The notes beneath the pieces are model-generated. The model had not been told where the DNA came from. It did no database searches and saw only the letters and a list, made by a program, of their open reading frames with translations. From Microlunatus sagamiharensis (GTDB taxonomy: Bacteria > Actinomycetota > Actinomycetes > Propionibacteriales > Propionibacteriaceae), in contig NZ_LT629799.1 in assembly GCF_900105785.1 (NCBI RefSeq), positions 930,001-994,000 of the forward strand: a stretch of DNA of 64,000 nucleotides. The letters run 5' to 3'. Of the stretch, positions 56,714 to 64,000 are shown piece by piece. The stretch's first letter is position 1. Each line of letters starts with the position of its first letter. A program made the translations under genes and the position numbers.

Positions 56714-57424
56714 GTGTCCGCCGCAGTCGTCGATCCCGTCCCGGACCAGCACCGTACGTCCCGTGCGGCTGGTCCGGCGGCGGCCGGCACCCTGGCGGAG
56801 CTGCGGCAGCGCGTGCACCGGATGCAGGGCGGGGCGAGCAGCCGCCGGCTGCCGGGGCTGACGCCCGAGCTCGACCTGGCGACCGGGTCGGCGTACGCCA
56901 CCGACAGCGCGAGCCTGGCGCTGGCCCTGCTCGCCGGGCCCTCCTCGGCCGGGGAGTGGGTGGGCGTGGTGGGGGCGCCCGACCTGGGCTACGAGGCGGC
57001 GGCCGGGCTGGGCGTCGACCTCGAGCGCACGATCGTCGTCCCGCACCCCGGCGAGCACTGGCTGAGCGTCGTCGCCGCGCTGGTCGACGTCGCGTCGGTG
57101 GTCCTCGTCCGCCCCGCCGGCCCGGTCGCCGAGCACCCGGCCGAGCGCCTGCGGGCGAGGCTCCGCACCAAGGACGCGGCACTGGTCTGCTGGGGCGAGT
57201 GGCCGCGCTGCGCGGCCCGGTTCTCCGTGCGCGAGTCGGCCTGGTCCGGGCTCGGGCGCGGGCACGGCCACCTGTCGGGGCGCCGGATGGTCGTCGAGGT
57301 CGGCCGTGCCGGGTCGACCCGGCAGTCGTTCGGTCTGCACCTGCCCGGCCGGGGCGGGGTCGAGCCGGTGGCGGCACCCGCGCCGGTCGCGCGGCGGCCG
57401 GTGGCCGTGGGAGCGGCCTGGTGA
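56714..57424 (+). CDS. imuA': ImuA'-like mutasome accessory protein
   Basis: A 236-aa protein with a RecA/SulA-like layout but a degenerate nucleotide site. In mycobacteria ImuA' works with ImuB and DnaE2 in damage-induced mutagenesis. LAELRQRVHRMQ at the N-terminus, WVGVVGAPDLGYEAAAGLG in place of Walker A, VVLVRPAGP and WSGLGRGHGHLSGRRMVVEV are visible. GTG 56714 was chosen because the earlier in-frame GTG at 56696 lies inside the LexA box. The promoter makes the mRNA essentially leaderless. The stop overlaps imuB by 4 nt. Confidence 0.85.
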   Translation: MSAAVVDPVPDQHRTSRAAGPAAAGTLAELRQRVHRMQGGASSRRLPGLTPELDLATGSAYATDSASLALALLAGPSSAGEWVGVVGAPDLGYEAAAGLGVDLERTIVVPHPGEHWLSVVAALVDVASVVLVRPAGPVAEHPAERLRARLRTKDAALVCWGEWPRCAARFSVRESAWSGLGRGHGHLSGRRMVVEVGRAGSTRQSFGLHLPGRGGVEPVAAPAPVARRPVAVGAAW

Positions 57425-59139
57425 GCACGCTGCTGACCCTGGACGAGCCCGGCACCCCGGACGTCCCGGGTGGCCCGGCTGTCCCTGACGAGAGCCCGGA
57501 CGAGAGCCCGGTCGGTGGTGCGCGGCCCGTCCGGACGAGCCAGTCGACGGGGAAGGCGGCCGCGCCCCGGGTGATGGTGGTCTGGTGCCCCGACTGGCCC
57601 GTCGTGGCCGCGTCGGCCGAGCTCGGGCTGGCGGTCACCGACCCGGTCGCGGTGATCGAGGCGGGCGAGGTCCACGCGTGCTCGGAGGAGGCGCGCCGCG
57701 ACGGGGTCCGGCGCGGGATGCGGCGCCGCGACGCCGTCGCGCACTGCCCCGACCTGGTCTGCGTCGACCACAGCCCCGAGCGCGACGTGCGGGCGTTCGA
57801 GGCCGTGCTGGCCGCGGTCGAGCAGGTCAGCGCGACGGTCACGCTGATCCGGCCGGGGCTGTGCGCCCTGGGGGTGCCGCGGCGCTTCTACGGCGGCGAG
57901 AAGGAGGCCGCGGCGGTCGTGGCCGAGCACCTGGTCGCCGCCGGGGTCTGGGACTGCCGCGCGGGGATCGCCGACGGGATGTTCACCGCCGAGCAGGCCG
58001 CCAAGCAGGCCGCGCCGCAGGAGAGCGTCGTGGTGCCCGCCGGCGGGTCGCGCCGCTTCCTGTCCCGGCTCCCGGTCGCGGTCCTCGACGACCTCGAGCA
58101 GGTGAGCCTCTTCCGCCGGCTCGGGCTGCGGACGCTGGGCGACCTGGCGGCGCTGCCGGTGCGCGACGTCGCGACGCGCTTCGGCGCCCCCGGCGCCTGG
58201 CTCCACCGGTTGGCGCGCGGGGCGGACGGGCGTCCGGCGGTGCCCCGCCAGCCGCCGCGCGAGCTCGACGCCCACGTGGACTTCGCCCCCGGGCTGGAAA
58301 CGATCGAGCCGATCGCCTTCAGCACCCGACGCACCGCCGAGGCCTTCGTGGCCCGGCTGTCGGAGCACGGGCTGGTGTGCAGCGAGGTGCGCATCGAGGT
58401 GAGCGGCGAGCGGGGCTGGCTCGGCTCGCGGGTGTGGGCGCACCCGCGCTGGTTCAACGCCGCCGACCTCGTCGACCGGCTCTACTGGCAGCTGCAGGGC
58501 GACCCGGCGCCGGAGCCGGTCGAGACCGTGCGCATCGTCCCCGAGTCGGTGGAGTCGCTGGCCGACCACGGCGAGGGGCTGTGGGGGAGCGCGCCCGACG
58601 AGCGGATCGTGCGTGGCGTCGCCCGGCTGCAGGGGATGCTCGGTCCCGAGCAGGTGCTCGTCCCGTCGCTGCAGGGCGGCCGCAGCCCGCGCGACCGCCA
58701 GGCCCTGACCCCGTGGGGCGAGCGGGCCGCCGACCACCGGCCCGCCGGGCTGCCCTGGCCGGGCAGCCTCCCGCCGCCGGCGCCGACCCGCGTCCTGCCC
58801 GAGCCGCTGCCCGCGGTGGTGCTGTCGGCCGAGGGGATGCCGGTGCGCCTGACCGGGCGGGGTGCCGTCTCCAGCGAGCCCGTGCACGTCCGGGTCGGCC
58901 GGCCCGACCGGCCTGCCGGCCGGCGCGCGGCGACGGCTCCGGCGGGTCAGGCCTCCGGCACCGGCACCACCGACCTGCTGGTGGACGCCTGGGCCGGGCC
59001 CTGGCCGATCGACGAGCTCTGGTGGGACCCGCAGGCCGCCCGGCAGGTCGCACGCTTCCAGGTCGTCGCGGTCGACGGCACGGCGTGGCTGCTGCTCGTC
59101 GAGGACGGCCAGTGGTGGGTGGAGGCGCGCTATGAGTGA
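57421..59139 (+). CDS. imuB: ImuB, inactive Y-family polymerase homologue
   Basis: A 572-aa Y-family DNA polymerase relative acting as the scaffold between the beta clamp, ImuA' and DnaE2. The palm begins VMVVWCPDWPVVA (51-63). Where active enzymes have an S-I/L-D-E catalytic motif, this has GLCALGVPRRFYGG (about 146-159), so the acidic residues are lost as expected for ImuB. A clamp-binding-like QALTPWG lies at 427-433. An extra 45-residue Pro/Glu-rich leader precedes the palm. GTG 57421 overlaps imuA'. Confidence 0.92.
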   Translation: MSTLLTLDEPGTPDVPGGPAVPDESPDESPVGGARPVRTSQSTGKAAAPRVMVVWCPDWPVVAASAELGLAVTDPVAVIEAGEVHACSEEARRDGVRRGMRRRDAVAHCPDLVCVDHSPERDVRAFEAVLAAVEQVSATVTLIRPGLCALGVPRRFYGGEKEAAAVVAEHLVAAGVWDCRAGIADGMFTAEQAAKQAAPQESVVVPAGGSRRFLSRLPVAVLDDLEQVSLFRRLGLRTLGDLAALPVRDVATRFGAPGAWLHRLARGADGRPAVPRQPPRELDAHVDFAPGLETIEPIAFSTRRTAEAFVARLSEHGLVCSEVRIEVSGERGWLGSRVWAHPRWFNAADLVDRLYWQLQGDPAPEPVETVRIVPESVESLADHGEGLWGSAPDERIVRGVARLQGMLGPEQVLVPSLQGGRSPRDRQALTPWGERAADHRPAGLPWPGSLPPPAPTRVLPEPLPAVVLSAEGMPVRLTGRGAVSSEPVHVRVGRPDRPAGRRAATAPAGQASGTGTTDLLVDAWAGPWPIDELWWDPQAARQVARFQVVAVDGTAWLLLVEDGQWWVEARYE

Positions 59140-59194
59140 GCCCACGCCCGGGCCCACGTCCCCGTCCTGCGACCAGGCGGGCAGGGCCGCCTGA
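59132..59194 (+). CDS. Possible 20-residue coupling ORF between imuB and dnaE2
   Basis: ATG 59132 lies inside the end of imuB (8-nt overlap). It reads 20 codons (MSEPTPGPTS...), and its TGA shares bases with the dnaE2 ATG at 59194 (TGATG). It bridges the only gap in an otherwise overlapping operon and could keep ribosomes loaded onto dnaE2. The peptide itself is Pro/Ser-rich and probably has no function. Confidence 0.35.
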   Translation: MSEPTPGPTSPSCDQAGRAA

Positions 59195-62100
59195 TGGGGT
59201 GGAGCAACCCGCCGCAGAGCTGGTCCGACCTCGAGCGCGCCCTGTCGGGTCGGCGTCCCAAGCCGTCGACGGCACCACGGCCCGACCCCCGGCGGACGCA
59301 GCCGGGCGAGGACCTGCCCTTCGACCCGCCCGACGACGCACCCCACGGCACACCTGACGGCCGGCCGGTCGACCTGGTCCGCCCCAGCGAACCGGCACCG
59401 CCGCAGCGCCGTCCGAGCCTCGACCACCCCGGTGACGACAGCGCGCCCGGCTACTCCCACAAGCGGCCTGCGTACAGCGTCCCCGAGGCGCGGCCGGACT
59501 CGCCCGACGAGCCGTACGTGCCCTACGCCGAGCTGCACGCGCACAGCGACTTCAGCTTCCTCGACGGGGCGAGCGACCCGGAGTCGCTGATCGAGGAGGC
59601 GGCCCGGCTGCGGCTGGACGGGCTGGCGCTCACCGACCACGACGGCTTCTACGCCGCGGCGCGCTTCGCCGAGGCGGCCAAGGCGTACGCGCTCTCCACC
59701 GTCTACGGCGCCGAGCTCTCGCTGGGCCTGACCGTGCCCCAGAACGGGGTCGCCGACCCCGAGGGGGAGCACCTGCTGGTGCTGGCGCGCGGGGTCGAGG
59801 GCTACCACCGGCTGTCGTCGGCCATCACCGCCGCCCAGCTGCGCGGCGACGAGAAGGGTCGCCCGCTCTACGACCTCGACGAGCTGGCCGAGCGGGCCGA
59901 CGGACACTGGCTCGTCCTGTCGGGCTGCCGCAAGGGCCCGCTGCGCTCGGCGCTCCACCGCCACGCCGAGGCCGGGCTGCCGACCCGCACCGGGATCGAC
60001 GCGGCGGGGCGGGCGCTGGACGACCTCGTGCGGAGGTTCGGCCGCGACAACGTAGCGGTGGAGATCAGCGACGCCGGGCTGCCCACCGACTCGACCACCC
60101 ACGACGTGCTGGCCGGGCTCGCCGCCGAGCGGCGGATGGCGCTGGTGGCGACGCAGAACGTGCACTTCGCGACCCCCGACGAGCGCCGCCTGGCCGCGGC
60201 GATGGCCGCGGTCCGGGCGCGGCGCAGCCTGACCGAGATGGACGGCTGGCTGCCGCCGCCGGGGGCGCACCTGCGCTCGGGCCACGAGATGGCGCAGCGC
60301 TTCGCCCGCTTCCCCGGCGCGGTGGCGACCTCGGTGCGGCTGGCCGGCGAGTGCGCCTTCGACCTGCAGCAGGCCAAGCCCCGTCTGCCCAAGCAGCGGG
60401 TCCCGCCCGGCCACACGCCGGCGACGTGGCTGCGCGAGCTGTGCCGGCGTGGCCTGGAGGAGCGCTACCCGCCCGAGCGCCACGCGGTGGCGCGCGACCG
60501 GCTCGAGCGCGAGCTCGCCGTCATCGAGGAGAAGGACTTCCCCGGCTACTTCCTGATCGTCCGCGACATGGTCGCCTTCGCCCGCGAGCAAGGGATCCTC
60601 TGCCAGGGCCGCGGCTCGGCGGCCAACTCGGTCGTCTGCTACGTCCTCATGGTCACCGCGGTCGACCCGATCCTCTACGACCTGCCGTTCGAGCGGTTCC
60701 TCTCGGTCAACCGCGACGAGGAGCCCGACATCGACGTCGACTTCGACTCCGACCGCCGTGAGGAGGTGATCCAGGAGGTCTACCGCCGCTACGGCCGGCA
60801 CAACGCGGCGCAGGTCGCCAACGTCATCAGCTACCGCCCCAAGTCGGCGGTGCGCGACATGGCCAAGGCCCTCGGCCACTCGACCGGGCAGCAGGACGCC
60901 TGGTCCAAGCAGATCGACTCGTGGGGCACCGTGAACGTCAACGGCCACGCCGAGCAGCACGACCACGACATCCCGACGGCGGTCGTCGACCTGGCCGAGC
61001 AGCTGCTCCGCGCTCCGCGCCACCTGGGCATCCACTCCGGGGGCATGGTCCTGACCGAGCGCCCGGTCGGGGAGGTCGTGCCCATCGAGCGCGGTCGCAT
61101 GGACCAGCGCACGGTGCTGCAGTGGGACAAGGACTCCTGCGCCTGGATGGGCCTGGTCAAGTTCGACTTCCTCGGGCTCGGCATCCTCGCCGCGATCCAG
61201 TACACCCTCGACCTCGCCGCCGACCGGGTCGGGGAGCGCTGGGACCTCGACTCGATCCCCAAGGAGGAGCAGGGGGTCTACGACATGCTCTGCCGGGCCG
61301 ACTCGATCGGGGTGTTCCAGGTCGAGAGCCGGGCCCAGATCGGCACGCTGCCCCGTCTGCAGCCGCGGCGCTTCTACGACCTCGTCGTCGAGATCGGGCT
61401 GATCAGGCCGGGCCCGATCCAGGGCGGCGCCGTGCACCCCTACATCCGGCGGGCGACGGGCAAGGAGGAGATCACCTACCTGCACCCGGCGCTCAAGCCG
61501 GTGCTCGAGCGCACCAAGGGCATCCCACTCTTCCAGGAGCAGCTGATGCAGATCGCCATGACCGTGGGCGGCTGCACCGGCGACGACGCCGACCTCCTGC
61601 GGCGGGCGATGGGCTCCAAGCGCGGGGTGGAGAAGATCGAGCGGCTGCGCACGACGCTGTACGAGGGGATGGCCTTGCACGGCATCGTCGGCGACCTGGC
61701 CGACGACATCTACGCGCGGATCCAGGCCTTCGCGAACTTCGGCTTCGCCGAGAGCCACTCGATCAGCTTCGGGCTGCTGGTCTACGCCTCGTCCTGGCTC
61801 AAGCTGCACTACCCGGGCGCGTTCCTGGCCGGGCTGCTGCGGGCGCAGCCGATGGGCTTCTACTCCTCGCAGTCGCTGGTCGCCGACGCCCGGCGCCACG
61901 GGGTGCAGGTGCGCCGGCCCGACATCGTCCGCTCCGACGTCGACGCCGACCTCGAGGTGCTCGAGGACGGCGGGACCCCGCCCCATGGCGCCCAGGGCGA
62001 CCCCGGAGAGGGACCGTGGGCCGGACCGCCGACGGGACGGGTGACGGCCATGGCCACGGGGATGGCCTCGTGCACGCTGCGCGACCAGCCACCGGTCGGG

Positions 62101-62877
62101 CCGTGGGTGCCCGGCAGCCCGGACCGGACGCACGAGCACCGGCGCGACGGGAGGTTCGCGGTGCGCCTCGGGCTGAGCGAGGTGCAGGGCATCGGGCGGG
62201 CCCAGGCCCAGCGCATCGTCGACGCCCGTGCCGACGGCCCGTTCACGAGCATCAACGACGTCGTCCGCCGCACGGGGCTCAGCGTCGCCCAGACCGAGGC
62301 GCTGGCCACGGCGGGTGCGTTCGACTCCTTCGGGCTGTCGCGGCGCCAGGCCCTGTGGAACGCCGGGTACGCCGACAGCGCCGACACCCTGCCCGGCACG
62401 GCGGTCGACGCGGCGCCGCCCGAGCTGCCGGGGATGAGCGCCGCGGAGCTGACCCTGGCCGACCTGTGGGCCACCCAGATCAGCCCCGACGACCACCCGG
62501 TCTCGCACCTGCGGCCGGTGCTGGACGAGCACGGGGTCCTCGCGGTGAGCACGCTCGGCAAGGGCCACGACCGCACCCGCGTCCGGGTGGCCGGGCTGGT
62601 CACCCACCGGCAGCGGCCCTCGACCGCGGGCGGGGTGACGTTCCTCAACCTGGAGGACGAGACGGGCATGCTGAACATCGTCTGCTCGCGCCCGATGTGG
62701 CAGCGCTTCGTGCGGGTCGGGCGGCGGACGAACGCCCTGCTGGTCCGCGGCACCGTCGAGCACGTCGACGGCGTGACCAACCTGGTCGCGGACCGCCTGG
62801 AGCCGCTCAGCGCGCTGTTCCCCAAGGAGACGACGGCCGCGATCCCGCAGAGCTACCGGTCGCGGGACTTCCGGTGA
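59194..62877 (+). CDS. dnaE2: Error-prone DNA polymerase III alpha subunit DnaE2
   Basis: The catalytic subunit of the SOS mutasome (ImuC). The 1227-aa protein has an extra hydrophilic N-terminus of about 105 residues. The PHP domain follows (ELHAHSDFSFLDG, H115/H117). The polymerase palm has PDIDVDFDSDR (D512, D514) and the LGLGILAAIQ and RRAMGSKRG finger segments. Late helix-hairpin-helix (LSEVQGIGRAQAQRI) and OB-fold (VRVAGLVTHR, about 1131) domains end it. A Gly/Pro-rich insertion lies at about 925-985. AGAGC at 59216 is internal, so ATG 59194 depends on coupling rather than a strong ribosome-binding site. Confidence 0.95.
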   Translation: MGWSNPPQSWSDLERALSGRRPKPSTAPRPDPRRTQPGEDLPFDPPDDAPHGTPDGRPVDLVRPSEPAPPQRRPSLDHPGDDSAPGYSHKRPAYSVPEARPDSPDEPYVPYAELHAHSDFSFLDGASDPESLIEEAARLRLDGLALTDHDGFYAAARFAEAAKAYALSTVYGAELSLGLTVPQNGVADPEGEHLLVLARGVEGYHRLSSAITAAQLRGDEKGRPLYDLDELAERADGHWLVLSGCRKGPLRSALHRHAEAGLPTRTGIDAAGRALDDLVRRFGRDNVAVEISDAGLPTDSTTHDVLAGLAAERRMALVATQNVHFATPDERRLAAAMAAVRARRSLTEMDGWLPPPGAHLRSGHEMAQRFARFPGAVATSVRLAGECAFDLQQAKPRLPKQRVPPGHTPATWLRELCRRGLEERYPPERHAVARDRLERELAVIEEKDFPGYFLIVRDMVAFAREQGILCQGRGSAANSVVCYVLMVTAVDPILYDLPFERFLSVNRDEEPDIDVDFDSDRREEVIQEVYRRYGRHNAAQVANVISYRPKSAVRDMAKALGHSTGQQDAWSKQIDSWGTVNVNGHAEQHDHDIPTAVVDLAEQLLRAPRHLGIHSGGMVLTERPVGEVVPIERGRMDQRTVLQWDKDSCAWMGLVKFDFLGLGILAAIQYTLDLAADRVGERWDLDSIPKEEQGVYDMLCRADSIGVFQVESRAQIGTLPRLQPRRFYDLVVEIGLIRPGPIQGGAVHPYIRRATGKEEITYLHPALKPVLERTKGIPLFQEQLMQIAMTVGGCTGDDADLLRRAMGSKRGVEKIERLRTTLYEGMALHGIVGDLADDIYARIQAFANFGFAESHSISFGLLVYASSWLKLHYPGAFLAGLLRAQPMGFYSSQSLVADARRHGVQVRRPDIVRSDVDADLEVLEDGGTPPHGAQGDPGEGPWAGPPTGRVTAMATGMASCTLRDQPPVGPWVPGSPDRTHEHRRDGRFAVRLGLSEVQGIGRAQAQRIVDARADGPFTSINDVVRRTGLSVAQTEALATAGAFDSFGLSRRQALWNAGYADSADTLPGTAVDAAPPELPGMSAAELTLADLWATQISPDDHPVSHLRPVLDEHGVLAVSTLGKGHDRTRVRVAGLVTHRQRPSTAGGVTFLNLEDETGMLNIVCSRPMWQRFVRVGRRTNALLVRGTVEHVDGVTNLVADRLEPLSALFPKETTAAIPQSYRSRDFR

Positions 62878-62922
62878 GGCAGGTACGCGTACGCCGGATC
62901 GCGCCCGACCGGCGCACCGCCC

Positions 62923-62939
62923 GCGGCTCCGGAGGCCGC
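62923..62939. terminator. Weak hairpin between dnaE2 and the protease gene
   Basis: GCGGCTCC and GGAGGCCGC can pair with one bulged base and almost no loop, in the 66-bp gap between converging genes. The call is weak. Confidence 0.3.
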
Positions 62940-62943
62940 CCCG

Positions 62944-63993
62944 TCAGTGCCCGGACTGCGACCAGGGCCCGACGTAGGTCGAGCCGGGGTCGAGCGGGGG
63001 CGGCGGGCCGAAGCCCGACCCGGGCATCGGGTGGAAGCCCGCGCCGAGGGCCGGGTCCGGGGCGGTGGGTGCGTACGCGCGCTGCAGCCCGGCGCGCGAG
63101 GCCCAGAACCACAGGGCAGCGGCGCTGAGCAGCAGGATGACGCCCGGCAGGAGCACCGAAGGGCCGGCGCTGCCCGCGCCGCGGTCGAAGACCGTCGAGG
63201 TGTCCTGCTGCAGCAGGACGAGGCTGCCGAAGGCCACGAGGTTGTTGAAGGTGTGCAGCAGCACCGCGAGCTCCAGCCCGCCCGTGCGCCAGGTGACGAG
63301 CGACAGCACCACGGCGAAGGCGAAGTAGAAGGCGATCAGCCACGGGTCGCCGGCGCCGTGGGCGAGGGTGAAGACCGCGCCGGAGAGCAGCGTGCCGACC
63401 AGCAGCGCGAGCCGCGGTGAGGCGAACCACGACCCTGCCCCACGCGTGATGAGCCCGCGCGCGCCGTACTCCTCACCGGCGGCCTGCAGCGGGGTGGTGA
63501 GCAGGACGATCAGCCCGAGGGCGATGTAGGTCCCGCTCGGCACCTGGACGTCCTCGGGCGCGAAGACCAGGGTGGTGACGAGGTAGAGGACCCAGAAGGG
63601 GAGCGCGACCAACGCGCCACGGCCGAGGACGCGCCAGCGGAAGCGGCCGGTCACCGAGTGCAGCCACCGCCCGCGCTGCCCGAAGAACGCGCGCTGCAGC
63701 AGCATGCTGAGCGGGATGCACGCGGCGTTGGTCAGGTTCACCGCGATGAGCAGCGTCGGCGTCAGGGCCAGCTTCATGGCCAGCAGGTCCTCGACCGAGG
63801 TGGCCCCGCGGGCGACGTCGACCGCCAGCGCGCCGCCCTGCAGCACCGCGCTGATCAGCAGGTAGGCCGCCACGAAGCAGACGATCATCAGCACCCCGCG
63901 ACCCCGGGTCGCGCGGGGCGTGCGCAGCATCTGCGGGTAGGAGACGGGCTCCAGCGGCATCGGGTCGGGCTGCGGTCGCAGCGGGGCGGGCAC
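62944..63993 (-). CDS. CPBP-family intramembrane metalloprotease
   Basis: A 349-aa polytopic protein of the CPBP (Abi/type II CAAX protease-like) family with about eight membrane helices. Active-site motifs are GEEYGARG (EExxxR, middle of the protein), FTLAHG, and HTFNN. The last 50 residues are Pro/Gly-rich and cytoplasmic. The GTG at 63993 is 7 bp from the window edge, so the true start could lie outside. Such proteases act in bacteriocin immunity, peptide maturation or envelope stress. The context gives no hint. Confidence 0.85.
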   Translation of the reverse strand: MPAPLRPQPDPMPLEPVSYPQMLRTPRATRGRGVLMIVCFVAAYLLISAVLQGGALAVDVARGATSVEDLLAMKLALTPTLLIAVNLTNAACIPLSMLLQRAFFGQRGRWLHSVTGRFRWRVLGRGALVALPFWVLYLVTTLVFAPEDVQVPSGTYIALGLIVLLTTPLQAAGEEYGARGLITRGAGSWFASPRLALLVGTLLSGAVFTLAHGAGDPWLIAFYFAFAVVLSLVTWRTGGLELAVLLHTFNNLVAFGSLVLLQQDTSTVFDRGAGSAGPSVLLPGVILLLSAAALWFWASRAGLQRAYAPTAPDPALGAGFHPMPGSGFGPPPPLDPGSTYVGPWSQSGH

Positions 63994-64000
63994 GGGCAGC

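Noticed and set aside
56989-62763. A 1924-codon open frame on the minus strand across imuA', imuB and dnaE2
   Set aside because: Its translation is Arg/Pro/Gly/His-rich without domains, and the opposite strand carries three well-conserved genes. Long antisense frames are expected in DNA of this GC content.

Overview
The window is chromosomal DNA of a very GC-rich Gram-positive bacterium of the Actinomycetota, most likely Nocardioidaceae or a near relative. Support comes from the gene order pnp-pepR-dapB, rpmB/recG-rsmD-coaD, SepIVA-like/DUF177-rpmF-rnc-mutM-smc-ftsY and ffh/rpsP-khpA-rimM-trmD/rplS-lepB-rnhB-DUF2469-yraN-comM-dprA. Further support comes from many GTG starts, leaderless promoters and an actinobacterial-type LexA box. 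The family assignment is inference. No tRNA, rRNA, CRISPR array, insertion sequence or prophage was recognised.

Layout. 1-13.4 kb: the 3' part of pnp, pepR, a large LuxR-type ATPase regulator, an unrecognised 391-aa protein, dapB with a DUF2993 lipid-associated protein, two small minus-strand genes, a sugar-type MFS transporter and RNase J. 13.4-21.7 kb: ribosomal proteins L28 and L32, recG, rsmD, coaD, a SepIVA-like coiled-coil protein, DUF177, rnc, mutM and a GtrA-like membrane protein. 22-32.3 kb: the secretion and chromosome genes smc, ftsY and ffh, interleaved with small membrane proteins, a saccharopine dehydrogenase-like reductase, an Ohr peroxidase, an acetyltransferase and a phosphodiesterase-fold enzyme. 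32.3-36.9 kb: an overlapping amidohydrolase, secreted-hydrolase/ABC-ATPase fusion and permease cluster. 37-39.6 kb: rpsP-khpA-rimM-trmD, with trmD fused to an acetyltransferase. 39.6-44.4 kb: a GDSL lipoprotein and sdhCAB. 44.4-50.2 kb: rplS to dprA. 50.2-56.5 kb: a penicillin-binding lipoprotein, acetyltransferases, a trans-aconitate methyltransferase-like gene, an RpiR regulator and an HNH nuclease. 56.5-62.9 kb: the SOS mutasome imuA'-imuB-dnaE2 behind a perfect LexA palindrome. 62.9-64 kb: a CPBP-family membrane protease.

Most of the window is housekeeping: translation and ribosome maturation, the SRP pathway, RNA decay, DNA repair and the TCA cycle. The parts that look less routine are the hydrolase-ABC fusion, the TrmD-acetyltransferase fusion, and an intergenic hairpin that occurs twice with different stems but the same 17-nt loop. 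Also notable are the recurrent TAnnnT-N6-start-codon leaderless arrangement and several tiny coupled open reading frames. Nothing in the window could be shown from sequence alone to be a wholly new system.
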